Shown here: positions 52,889-62,360 of the stretch, in pieces | Numbering within the stretch: position 1 is the stretch's first letter | Layout: the number at the start of each line of letters is the position of its first letter | DNA from: Linum tenue | Taxonomy: Eukaryota; Streptophyta; Magnoliopsida; Malpighiales; Linaceae | Direction: 5' to 3' | Length of the DNA: 64,000 bases | Assembly: GCA_946122785.1 (NCBI GenBank) | Contig: CAMGYJ010000010.1 | Location: forward strand, 32,405,608-32,469,607 | Notes under the pieces: generated by a model | The model's database searches: none | What the model was told of the DNA's origin: nothing | The model's input: only the letters and a program-made list of their open reading frames with translations | Translations under genes and position numbers: made by a program

Positions 52889-53167
52889 CTACAAACTTTA
52901 TACCTCTTGATCAGGACATGGCTTAGGCGTCGTTTCTTGTCTAGTAACAAATATTCACTACAATCATCACCATACTAATGATCATAATTATCCCCTGCGA
53001 TAATAATGGACGCGTAGCGCAAAGCCAATGCCTCTGTTTATCCCAATGAAGAGGTCGACAAATAAGGAGAGAGGGAATACGACGTGAGGTTCTGATACCC
53101 ATCCTCTCTCTTTCTCTCGACTCATGGTTACGGTCACGCAATCGCACCATCAGGTTGCCGATGGTCA
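52889..53167. other. Spacer between copia 2 and copia 3
   Basis: About 280 bp with no recognised gene or element. Confidence 0.5.
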
Positions 53168-53385
53168 TGTCAAAGTAAATCAAGAGATGAGATACTAGGT
53201 TTAACGTGATTTCCCTGAATATCAGGACTAGTCCACGTAAGAGTCTAAACCCTCCAAAGTCAATTTTATTAGGTTATGGAGGCAGAGTTACAAGAGACTA
53301 TATATGGAGGATGCATGTTGGGTTCGCAACATGGTCCTAATGACTAAGGCTTGGATATTTACACAATGGTACCAAAACTTTAATA
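53168..53385 (-). repeat. Copia 3, 3' LTR (left)
   Basis: Plus strand TGTCAAAGTAAATC...CAAAACTTTAATA; beyond it on the inner side CCCTCACTCAAATT is the complement of a purine tract. An internal GTTGGGTTCGCAACATGG is also found outside the LTR at 53403. Confidence 0.85.
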
Positions 53386-53493
53386 CCCTCACTCAAATTG
53401 ATGTTGGGTTCGCAACATCAATTTGGATGACAGGTACCAATGCCTACTAGACGCCAAAGTCTTAGTCAAAATTTTTACTGTTGGATCTTCTAT

Positions 53494-53890
53494 TCAGAGA
53501 TAGCTCAACTTAATCCTTCCTTCTATCACCAGTTGTCTGATGTAGTGAAAATTAACCTCTATGTGCTTTGTACAATCATGTAAAACTAGATTGATTGCAA
53601 TATGTAAGGCGCTTGTGTTATCACCATACAATTGCATGGGTACACTACAGTTAACACCCAACTCAACCAGTAATCTCTGTAACCAAACCAATTCGGAACT
53701 GACCTCTGACATCGAGCGATACTTCGCTTATGTGGATGACTTAGAAACTCGATCCTGTTTCTTGCATCGCCATGATACAAAAGAATGTCCAACCCGAATA
53801 CAACAACCAGAAGTCGACCGTCGAGTGTCCGAGCATCCTGCATAATCTGCGTCTGCAAACGCCTCAATGGTTTCTTTTCCTAACGATGGG
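53494..53890 (-). pseudogene. Copia 3 RNase H
   Basis: Minus strand: IEAFADADYAGCSDTRRSTSG, VSWRCKKQDRVSKSST then a stop where the family has E, then AKYRSMSEVSSELVWLQRLL, PMQLYGDNTSALHIAINLV and TKHIEVNFHYIRQLVIEGRI. The motif order is normal; the stop breaks the frame. Its upstream connection to RT is cut by the host-like insert. Confidence 0.85.
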
Positions 53891-54517
53891 AAGAAGAGAC
53901 CAACATCCAGGAAATTGATCGTTCAATAATAATTACAGCAAGGAAATTGAAAGAAGCAAACAAAAGTTACTTCCTTTTTATCCAGAATGGAGTTATAATG
54001 AAATCTGAAAACTCACCTATAATTGTTAACCTCTGTGACTTGAGCAGCATCAATGTCAATTTTACTTCTACTTCGCCTGACTCTTCGATCAGAGCCCCTC
54101 TTACTCAACCTCTCTGTTGCATCAAGAAAAAAAAGAACAGCGTTGGAGACACGAATGGGGTTTTCTGTTTGAAAAAAGACAAATCAAAGCAGAGAAGATA
54201 CACCCAAAAAAGCAAAAGTTTCAAACACAAACAAAATAACAATTAATCATAGGGAAGGGAAGTGGGGCTTTTGTGTGTGGGTGGGAGAGGGAGAGATGGT
54301 CTTTCTCTGTTTCTTTTGGTTTTCCTTTTTTCTTCTTTTCTTCTCTCTTTCACCTTCAAAAGTTTGTAGTGGTCCAGGTAGGAAATCCTTGGGGCTTGGG
54401 GATTCAGAGAAGGAGGAATGGGTGATGATGGATACTGGTTACCTGCTTTGCTTTTCTTGATGGTGCATGCTGCTATAGCTGCCTCCCTCTCTCTGAAGTT
54501 GCTTCCCCAATCTTCAT

Positions 54518-54863
54518 TGTTGATATGACTTGAATCGGACTATCAGCCGCTACGACTGGCAATCGGGGGTCTCGCTGTTATTTGGGTTCGGGTTCTGGGC
54601 CTGGTCTGTAACCGTTTCCTTTGCTAGATTGGAATAGGTTTAGACCCACATGGAGAAGTACTATATATACTTCTCATACTCCTCTGTAATCTGTAATCTC
54701 CTCGATATAGTGAAACTGGCTCTCTCTCGCCCGTGGACTAGCTAACACACATCGTGTTAGTGAACCACGCAAATCGTGTGTCTGTGTTTTTCGATTCTCG
54801 CTTTCGTATTCTTGCTTTGTCGATTCCGGCGATTTCCCGATCCGTAGCAGCGCGTTTATAACA
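54518..54863 (+). repeat. Solo LTR with perfect target duplication TTCAT
   Basis: Begins TGTTGATATGACTTG and ends GCGTTTATAACA, and is flanked by TTCAT at 54513-54517 and 54864-54868. A TATA-like ACTATATATACTTC lies at about 54660, and a CTCGC.TTTCG-rich end is typical of copia LTRs. It interrupts the host-like segment. Confidence 0.88.
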
Positions 54864-55017
54864 TTCATCACCACCTGGAAAAGAACAAAGAAAGAATCAC
54901 CCAAAAATTAAAGTGGGGTTTTTAAAGCTGAGCCCTTTTCCAGTTTGCTCATTGCCAATGCATCCATCATGGATTCTCAGAACTCGATGAGAGGAAGCAA
55001 TAAGATACTTGCATTTC

Positions 55018-55042
55018 CTTTCTTTCTTTCTTTCTTTCTTTT
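55018..55042. repeat. (CTTT)n microsatellite
   Basis: About six tandem copies of CTTT. Confidence 0.9.
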
Positions 55043-55250
55043 TCTCCCTCTCCTTTGTTTCTTACTTAGTGATTAAGAATTGCTGGGTTAGCTGTAATTA
55101 AGACACGAGTAGGGAGGAAGCAGGGGAAAAACAGATAGGGAGGAAGCAGAGGAAAAACAGATCTTACAGCTCGCTGCTAGCAGAAATGGAAGCAGTCAAA
55201 AAGAAGAGGAGAAAAAGAATCTTGTTGTCGATGTTTGGGATATAAATGAC

Positions 55251-56260
55251 TAATAGGTTCCTCAACATCCTGTGTCTGCTTAAGATAGCAAAGTATTCTT
55301 TGAACATCAACTAAATGTTGTGCTCTAGCAACTCCCATAAACTGATTGACAATCTGCACAGAATAAGAAATGTCTGGTCGTGCGTGAGTTAAGTAAATTA
55401 AACTCCCTACTAGGCTGCGATGTAGGGATTAATCTTCCATTAAGTCAGTACTATCTCTTGTCAGTTTCAGGTTCTGCTCCATAGGGGTGGCGCACGGTTT
55501 ACTGTCTCTATAGTGGGCAGTACAAAGCAAATCTCCAATATACTTCTTCTGTGACACCAGAATCCCTTGTGAAGATCGTTGAACCTCCAAGCTTAGGAAG
55601 TATGATACATCACCAAGATCCTTGAGATTAAACGCCTTGTGGAGAGACTTCTTCAACTCCTGACTGCCTTCTTTATCACTGTCTGTAATGATCATGTCGT
55701 CAACATATATCAGCAGAACCACTACACCATCAACTGTATTCCGCACAAAGAGAGAGAGGGATCGTTTTGACTTTGATCAAAGCTGAGTTTCACAATGACG
55801 CTCTGGAATTTCTCAAACCAAGCATGAGGTGCTTGTTTAAGACCGTGTAGTGAGCGAGTCAGTTTACAAACTATATATGTTGAACCTTTTGCATATCCAT
55901 GCGGTCTCTCCACATACATGAATTTCTTAAGATCTACATGTAAGAAAGCGTTCTTGATGTCCAGCTGAAATAATATCCAAGATTTCATCGACGCCACTGC
56001 AAACACACAACGAACAGTTTGTATCTTAACCACTGGCAAAAGGTTTCATTGTAATCAATCCCATATTCCTGGAGAAAATCCTTGGCGAATACTCTAGCCT
56101 TGAAACGCTCTATGGTGTCATCTGGATTCATCTTAATATTATATACCCACTTGCTGCTGATTACTGACATATCCGGAGTTCTAGGCATCATCTCCCACGT
56201 GTTGTTAGCCTCTAAAGCATTTTTTCCTCTTGCATTGCCATTTCCCATTCCGGGTGTCCT
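55251..56260 (-). pseudogene. Copia 3 reverse transcriptase
   Basis: Minus strand: ALEANNTWEMMPRTPDMSVI, SSKWVYNIKMNPDDTIERFK and LQEYGIDYNETF, then after a frame change VVKIQTVRCVFAVAS, FQLDIKNAFLHVDLKKFMYV, LTRSLHGLKQAPHAWFEKF, then LLIYVDDMIITDSDKEG with an intact YVDD (55696-55707), and LKDLGDVSYFLSLEVQRSSQGI with YIGDLLCTAHYRDSKPCATPM. It ends in the RNase H lead QFMGVARAQHLVDVQRILCYLK, where the host-like insert begins. At least two frame changes break it. Confidence 0.88.
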
Positions 56261-56388
56261 ACTGCTTGAGCATAGGTTGTTGGTATAAAGTACGGGGTTG
56301 TCACAAATCCCACATAGTCATGAAGGCGCAAATGATGCTTCCCCACATGCTGAAGACAAACTTAAGCTTGCTGTAGAACCAGTAGAGC

Positions 56389-57540
56389 TCAAACCGATTG
56401 CGAGCCACTCAAACCACTATGCGAACAAGCTGGGGACGAAGGCGAGCTGTCACCAGATGACATAGACGAGTCAGATGAGGACGAGGCAGTATGCGTGCCA
56501 TCCATGGTTAAATTCCCTCCCTGATTTCCTGGACCATTTGTAGCCGAGGCCCCTTCAAAGTTGGGTATGAAGTTCAGGAAATCAAGTGATGCGGAATGAG
56601 ATTGCTTATCCAGCTTGGAGATAGGATAGTACAAGACATGCTCCAAGAATAAAACGTGATAAGCACGCATGCACTTGTCAATAGGATCATAACAACAATA
56701 CTCTTTGTGTTTATAACTGTAACCAACGAAAACACATCTCACTGTCTTCGGCGCTAACTTATGACGCTCGGCTCGTGGAAGTCAGACAAAGTTGATACAG
56801 CCGAACACCCTCAAATGAGAGTAGTATGGTGGACGAGAGAACAATGCATGATATGGAGAAATATGTCCCAAAATTGGAGTAATCTGACGATTGATTAAGT
56901 GAATCACCGTATGAACTACCACAACCCAGTAGCCACTAGTAACATTACAGGGAAATAATAGTGCTCTAGTCAGCTCAAGCACATGTCGATGCTTACACTC
57001 TACAAGACCGTTCTGCTGAGATACACCGGGACACGAAAGCTGAGAAAAAATGCCTTCTGATTTGTAGAAATCAAGGAGATCATGCTTCATAAAATCGCCG
57101 CCTATATCCGATCGGATGACCTTAATGGTCTTCCCAAACTGAGTTTTTATGAGCTAAACAAACTCCTTGGCCAAAGAACAAAGCTCCGACTTCCTAAGAA
57201 GAAAATAGACCCAAGCATATCGTGTCTTATCGTCTATAAACAACGCGAAATATCTGTACATCATACGAGAAGTCACTGGAGAAGGACCCCAAAGATTTGT
57301 ATGAACTAAATCAATGGCGCTTCATAAACAGTATCACTAGAAGCAAAAGAATTCTGAGAAGCTATCGCTTCAATACAACTCAAACAATCTGACTGCGAAC
57401 CAATAGAATGCTCAAATTTTCCTAGCAACAAATTCTGACGAAACATTGTTAATAGTCTAGCCGAGTTAGGGCGGCCTAAGGAGCAGTTGGACTTTAGCAC
57501 CAGGCAATGCATTGCTAGTGGTGCGAAAGCTCTCATCACA
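56389..57540 (-). pseudogene. Copia 3 integrase and pre-integrase domain
   Basis: Minus strand: pre-integrase LGRPNSARLLTMFRQNLLLG and SDCLSCIEAIA (about 57480-57350). The integrase core is partly out of frame (VYFLLRKSELCSLAKEFV-like sequence about 57200-57120), then DLLDFYKSEGIFSQLSCPGV with QQNGLVECKHRHVLELTRAL, VIHLINRQITPILGHISPYH and LRVFGCINFV. It ends CVFVGYSYKHKEYCCYDPID and a serine-rich linker. The frame changes near 57090 and 56760. Confidence 0.8.
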
Positions 57541-58297
57541 CTGTAGAAGACTGTTAGGCAATGAGGGAGTGGACTACCCCCAGGAGCAGTTGGACTTCAT
57601 AGGCAATGTCAGGCGTGTCGACCCCTATAGTAACACTTAACAAGGGGTGGCGCCGGCATCCCTACTTCTCATGGAGTGGAACTAATCCTAGGCCACCAGT
57701 CTCCCAGGGACTGCCAGGCTTTCAGAGACCTCCTTACCAGCCAAGACAAGGGCAATTCCAGCAACAACAGCAGCCTCTCTATCCGCCCAGACAAGGGCCA
57801 GTTTCTCCTCAGTCACAGATGAGGCCATTTCAGCAGCCAGGTGCAGTTCCCACAGTCCCAATATCGAGCGATCCTATGGCCGATTTGAGAGATCTGGTGG
57901 GTTCTCTGGCCACCTCCAGTGTGAATAAGTTCAGCAATATCGAGCAGTTCATGGAGAAAGCTTCAGGTAAATTCTTGGAGCTTGAAGATGGCCAGAGAAA
58001 CACGCAGGCTGTACTGCGGGATATCCAGACCCAACTCAGGAGTGTGGCCCAGGATGTAGCACAGGGGGCTCCGGGTACTTTACCCGGGCAGACCATTCTC
58101 CATCCGCATGACCCAAATGAACACTGCAAGGCCATTACTACAAGGAGTGGCAAAGTGACTCTAGATCCACCTGTCCAGGCACGACAGGAGAGAGAGACCC
58201 CTTCTTCAGTACTTCCAGCTAATGAAGAAAAAATGGATAAGGAGGTTGAGGTGCCTACTCCTAAGCCGCAACCAGTGAGGAAGGAGTATGTCCCTCT
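57495..58297 (+). pseudogene. Athila gag fragment inside copia 3 (opposite strand)
   Basis: It corresponds to the middle of the gag of copy A. It starts just before the knuckle, C-stop-WCESSHHTVEDC (57511-57552), continues TTPQEQLDFIGNVRRVDPYS after a frameshift, then GWRRHPYFSWSGTNPRPP, GFQRPPYQPRQGQFQQQQQP with an extra repeated PRQG block, MADLRDLVGSLATSSVNKF, RNTQAVLRDIQTQLRSVAQD and PKPQPVRKEYVP, where it stops abruptly at the copia gag junction. It has no LTR or target duplication. It is a truncated piece, not an inserted element. Confidence 0.85.
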
Positions 58298-58500
58298 GCT
58301 GTTGTTCGGCGGCCCAATCTACTTGCTTTTGTTCGGCGGCCTCAGCACCACTGCACCAGGCAGCTTCGAATCCCCCATCAAAACAGACGTCAATTTCTTG
58401 CCAGCTATGAAGTTCCGAGATTGGAACTCCCACAAATTAAACGGAAGTTGTTCCCATCGAACTTAGTTGCGATCGTGTCGACCTTAGAACGATCAATGCT
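58298..58500 (-). pseudogene. Copia 3 gag N-terminus (truncated)
   Basis: Minus strand: SIDRSKVDTIATKFDGNNFR, then after a frameshift EFQSRNFIAGKKLTSVLMGD and SKLPGAVVLRPPNKSK with a stop. It resembles the start of copia gag (the '.KFDG.NF..W' box). The rest of gag, the knuckle and the protease are replaced by the Athila fragment. Confidence 0.7.
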
Positions 58501-58670
58501 CACAAACTCCAACCAGAGAAGCAATCAACAAACACGCAGAACTAAATACCCCTACGTACAGCTGCTGCTAGCGACGCCGCACAAGCAAAATACCTCCGCC
58601 AAGCCAACAAGAAAAAACTTGTTGCGCCAACGATTCCGAACGAAGAACCACCAAGTCTTAGATCAGACAG

Positions 58671-58682
58671 GCTCTGATACCA
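58671..58682 (-). other. Copia 3 primer binding site (initiator tRNA-Met)
   Basis: Plus strand GCTCTGATACCA, the complement of TGGTATCAGAGC, directly next to the right LTR. Confidence 0.9.
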
Positions 58683-58887
58683 TGTCAAAGTAAATCAAGA
58701 GACGAGACACAAGGTTGAACGTGGTTTCCATGAATATCATGACTAGTACACGGGAGAGCCTAAACCCTCCAAAGTCAATCGTATTAGGTTACGGAGGCAG
58801 AGTTCCAAGAGACTATATATAGAGGTTACATGTATGACCTAATGAATAAGGCTTGGATATTTACATAATGGTACCAAAACTTTAACA
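58683..58887 (-). repeat. Copia 3, 5' LTR (right)
   Basis: Plus strand TGTCAAAGTAAATCAAGAGA...AACTTTAACA. It is 205 bp, shorter than the left copy, which has an extra TGTTGGGTTCGCAACATGG-type segment. Confidence 0.85.
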
Positions 58888-59809
58888 GATGAAGGCAGTG
58901 AATATATAAAGGAGGAATAATGTAAGCCTGAATTCCATCGTATGGACAGTCCTCATCGACGCCGGCAACAATTGTACTATCCTTACAACTACTCCTTTCT
59001 TCTTCTCCGCCTGTAACATAAACTTAGCAGTCGTTTGGAACTTGTTATTTTGAAATGGTATATTGAGTTAATTAATACATTTGTGAGATTTGGCCCTTTT
59101 TTTACCTATATTGAACTAGAATACATGCATTAATTGAATTTCCACGTAAATTAGATACGATTGTTGAAATTGATGCGTACCGTCTTGGAAAGTTGAAGGA
59201 TGTTGAAGTATTCGAGTTGTAGGCATAACCTATTTGATCCCGTTAGCGTGCGACTTAGATCAAGTCCTTAAGGCCTCTTTCTTATGAAAGATCTTAAACC
59301 CCTTTCAACCAATAGAAGAAGGAGAGAGAGAGAGTGATTAGTAATGATTGGGTAACTACCTACCTAATACGTTAAAGGGTAAGTCAGGAATATATAATAT
59401 ATTTAAATAATATTATTAATTAAAATCAAAATGGGAGAAACCACGCAGACGTTGAATTATTTTGGGTTTCGAGAATCAGTCTCCTCCCAACTCTAAAACC
59501 GTTCATCCTATAAAAAGTCCTGTCGTGCCGCGCGGCCGGCGTGGCAATTGCTTTCCAGCGTTTTGTTTCGTTGAAATGCCATTGTGTTTCCGTCCACCGT
59601 CGCGCCCCCGAGTTGGTGACTCCTCGTTTCCATCCACCGCTGCACCTTGTCTCTCTCGTTTGTCGTCGTCGCGCCTAGTGACGTCTCGTTTGTCGTCGTC
59701 TCTCTCATCTGCCGTTGCTAGACTACCGATTACATGGAATCACCAAGACCCTTTTCGTTTGGCTAATGTATATTTGGTTGCGTTGTTTGAAGAGGTGTTA
59801 TAATAGCTC
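58888..59809. other. Intergenic, no supported gene
   Basis: A GC-rich block at 59510-59780 is open on both strands (plus frame with SRLSSSRLVTSRLSSS) because of TCGTCGTC-type repeats. I do not consider it a real protein, though it could be the leader of the FAR1-like gene downstream. Confidence 0.45.
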
Positions 59810-60490
59810 GGGAATGGTCGTTTAATAAAACAGGCAATAGTTGTTAACAATTTAAGGTAATAACTCGGTCGGGATAATTAATAATGCATTCGTTAGTTTT
59901 TAATAATTAAAGTGTTTAAGTTAATAATCAACTTTGCATGTAAACCTTCAATGCCATTTTACATTATTAATTAAAAAAGACATGATTAATAAGGATGAAA
60001 TTTTTTATTAATAATTGAAGGTGTTAATAAGTAAAGGTCATAACACGAAGAGGGATGATTAATAATTCCTGAGTTAGATGTTAATAATTAAAGTGTTTAG
60101 ATTAATAATAAACTTTGCATGTAAAATTTAATTGTCGTTTTAGGTTAATAATCTAACAAGGGAAGATTAGTAATGACGTGGATGGTTGTTAATAATTAAA
60201 GTGTTTAAGTTAATTATGAACTTTTCATGTAAACATTCAATGCTGTTTTAGAATAGTAATTTAAAAAGAGATGATTAGTAAAGACGGAATTTTATATTAA
60301 TTATTAAATGTGTTAATAAGTAGAGGTCATTACACGGAGAGGGATGATTAATAATTCCTGCGTTAGTTGTTAATAATTAAAGTGTTTAGGTTAATAATAA
60401 ACTTTGTAAAATGTCATTGTCGTTTTAGGTTAATAATCCAAGAAGGGAAGATTAGTAATGACTTGGATAGTTGTTAATAATTAAATGTAA
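59810..60490. repeat. Higher-order tandem repeat, ~289-bp period
   Basis: TTAATAATTAAAGTGTTTA starts at about 59900, 60081, 60189 and 60370, with a shortened copy at 60474. Spacings alternate 181 and about 106 bp, giving a 285-289 bp higher-order unit repeated about 2.3 times. The phrases AGAGGGATGATTAATAATTCCT and GGGAAGATTAGTAATGAC mark the sub-units. It lies immediately before the first FAR1-like exon seen, probably in an intron. Confidence 0.85.
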
Positions 60491-60517
60491 TTATTTTTTA
60501 ATTCTTCAACGTTGCAG

Positions 60518-61013
60518 ATCTGAATGAAGTACCCTGCGATGTCAGCTTGGAAGGTGAAGATATGCCCAAGAACGATGACTTACGCGAAGATGAGGTTACA
60601 GTAGAAAATGTATATGTAGAAGGTGAAGGTGAGTTGATCGATCTTGTATATACGTGGACTGATAAAAACTCGTGCTAGTGACGTGATGTGTTCACTATTG
60701 CAGGAGTGGGGGATGATGGACGTCCGAATGATGCTAGTTCTATACCAGTCGTGGACATTCGTGATTTTAATATTGATAACATGGGTAAGTCGAATTGATA
60801 ACAATCATCTTATTAACAAGTAAACAAAATGTGCATCATTATTAGGCAACTTCTTGATAATTTGTGTAGAGATTGATTTGGTTGATCCTGCAAATGAATC
60901 AACATGGATAGATCGTAGGTTTGTGTCTAGGGGTCATGCAGAGTTATTTTAGAAAGAGTATGCACATAAGAAAGGATTTGGCATGAGGAGCGAAAGCACT
61001 CCTAAGAGGAACA
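60518..61013 (+). pseudogene. FAR1-like gene 5' exons, truncated by an Athila LTR
   Basis: Three exons join in consistent phase: 60518-60628 (LNEVPCDVSLEGEDMPKNDD, VENVYVEGEG), 60704-60784 (VGDDGRPNDASSIPVVDIRD, INNM-like end) and 60870-61013 (EIDLVDPANESTWIDRRFVS). Acceptors TTGCAG, TTGCAG and GTGTAG and donors GTGAGT and GTAAGT fit. The last exon enters a FAR1 DNA-binding domain: GHAELF-stop-KEYAHKKGFGMRSESTP. The TAG replaces the aromatic residue usual at this position. The coding sequence ends where the LTR starts (TGACACG at 61014). Acidic N-termini of this kind are usual in FAR1-related proteins. Confidence 0.75.
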
Positions 61014-62360
61014 TGACACGCCAAAACACAACACCAAACTACGACCAAGTGTAATCGCAGCCCGGGAATGCAGTAACAGGCAAGTTCTATTATCAACCCG
61101 GGGTCTAGATCTACTGCTTACTCCGTGATTATCTATTATCTAGCCAACTAAGTCGAGTGATTGTTGTTTAAAGCAAAAGCAGTAAGAAAGCAGGAAATGG
61201 TTCGTTTTTCAAAAGCAGGAATGAGTCACTCGGGAATGAGTCCCCCTAGCCCCTTAGTTAGGTTCAATTGTAATTACCCTGGGTTGATTCACTGTTGATT
61301 AGACTGCGGAAGATCCGACAGTAGCTTGGAATCTCTTAAGCTGACCAAGCCCTTTCAGTCTAACTACCTGGCAGACGACTAGTCTTCACCGGGATAGAAA
61401 GCTGAAGCAATGAGCACAGAACTCCACCACTGGAATTGGATTCCAGTACAAAGCAGTAAACAGGCTAACTCTCGTATAACCTATCTCCTACTATCGAATG
61501 AAGAGGCTCTAACAACCTAATCAGATTCTATCTATCTCAGGTTGCAGCAGAAATCAAGAAAAGCTGATCAGACTTCAATCAATTCAATAAACATGCATCA
61601 TTCGATTAAAACCAAATAGTATAATCATCCCAAGTCATTACAATCGAATCCCTAACACAAGGAACTAGGGTTCTTCATACCCAAGTGAGAGAAGGGTTTT
61701 ACTCCATAGAGAGAGAGAAGAAAACAGTAATCAGAGTAGTCATACTCATAAAGATGAGGAAAATCTGCTCTGGGATGATGATTTCCACTCCTATGACGAT
61801 CTCCAAGCTCGATTTGATGAAACCCAGCTCCAAGATAGCTTCTAGGATGTGTTCTTCGCACTTTCTCTCTCTAGGGCTCTGTTTCTGCTCTGAAAATCCG
61901 ATTCTCCCACTTGTGGCTCGGAATTGGCTGAAAACCAAGATTTCCCGACTCACACGGGCAGGCCACACGGCCGTGTGGCTCACCCAGTTGCCCGTGTGAG
62001 TCAAAACGCGGCGTATCGATTAGTTGCACTTCAGGCATCCCACACAGCCAGGGTCGCACGGCCGTGTGGGAACTTTACTCTGCCCGTGTTTGCTCTCGGC
62101 GAAAATCACACGGCCACAAATGTGAGTTGCACGGCCGTGTGATGTCCAAGAATGCCCGTGCGGCTTCCTTAGCACCTCGCCACGCGTCCAATCTTCGTCC
62201 AATCGACCCCAAACTCGCTCCCAAGCCTCCATTCACGTACTAGGACCTGAAATATCACAAACAAGCACAACCTAGCGTGAAATCGGCCTAAAACACGAGA
62301 AACCACATCTCAAACGGTGTAAGAACAGGGATAAAAACATGTGTAATTAACGGTCTATCA
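61014..62360 (-). repeat. Athila copy C, 3' LTR (left)
   Basis: 1347 bp, TGACACGCCAAAACAC...AACGGTCTATCA. It aligns with the copy A LTRs throughout. The palindromic modules at 61952-62162 are rebuilt with different bases. Confidence 0.92.
61952..62162. repeat. Copy C palindromic modules, core ACACGGCCGTGT
   Basis: Three modules: ACACGGGC..CACACGGCCGTGTGG..GCCCGTGT (about 61953-62000); ACACAGCC..GCACGGCCGTGTGG..GCCCGTGT (62043-62091); and ACACGGCC..GCACGGCCGTGTGA..GCCCGTGC (62107-62162). They occupy the same LTR position as the GCACGGCCGTGC modules of copy A. Confidence 0.85.

Larger units (their letters stand above)
53885..55250 (-). other. Host-like DNA segment inside copia 3, with splice-site-bounded exon candidates
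   Basis: The copia frame breaks off at ILCYLKQTQDVEEP (near 55250) and resumes at TIEAFADADYAG (53890). The DNA between looks like a plant gene 5' region on the minus strand: a CTTT microsatellite (55018-55042), then an acceptor TTTTCCAG with an open phrase NEDWGSNFREREAAIAACTIKKSKAG and a donor GTAACC (split by the nested solo LTR), and a second acceptor TGCAACAG with RLSKRGSDRRVRRSRSKIDI then AAQVTEVNNYR and a donor GTGAGT (about 54125-54020). The family is not recognised. A possible direct repeat, CCTCAA, lies near both edges. Confidence 0.45.
53168..58887 (-). mobile_element. Ty1/copia element 3, defective and chimeric
   Basis: Short LTRs at 53168-53385 and 58683-58887 share TGTCAAAGTAAATCAAGAGA, AAACCCTCCAAAGTCAAT and TTGGATATTTACA.AATGGTACC. 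The iMet primer site lies beside the right LTR. Gag start, integrase, RT and RNase H are present on the minus strand. Two foreign blocks interrupt it: host-like DNA with a nested solo LTR (about 53885-55250), and an Athila gag fragment on the plus strand (about 57495-58297). Flanks GGTCA and GATGA do not match, so no target duplication is evident. Confidence 0.88.

Noticed and set aside
52941..53183. 80-residue minus-strand frame between copia elements
   Set aside because: No domain, arginine-rich from repeat-like DNA, and it crosses into the copia 3 LTR.
59462..59803. 113-residue frame (RLSSSRLVTSRLSSS)
   Set aside because: Product of TCGTCG-type repeats; open on both strands and without homology that I recognise.
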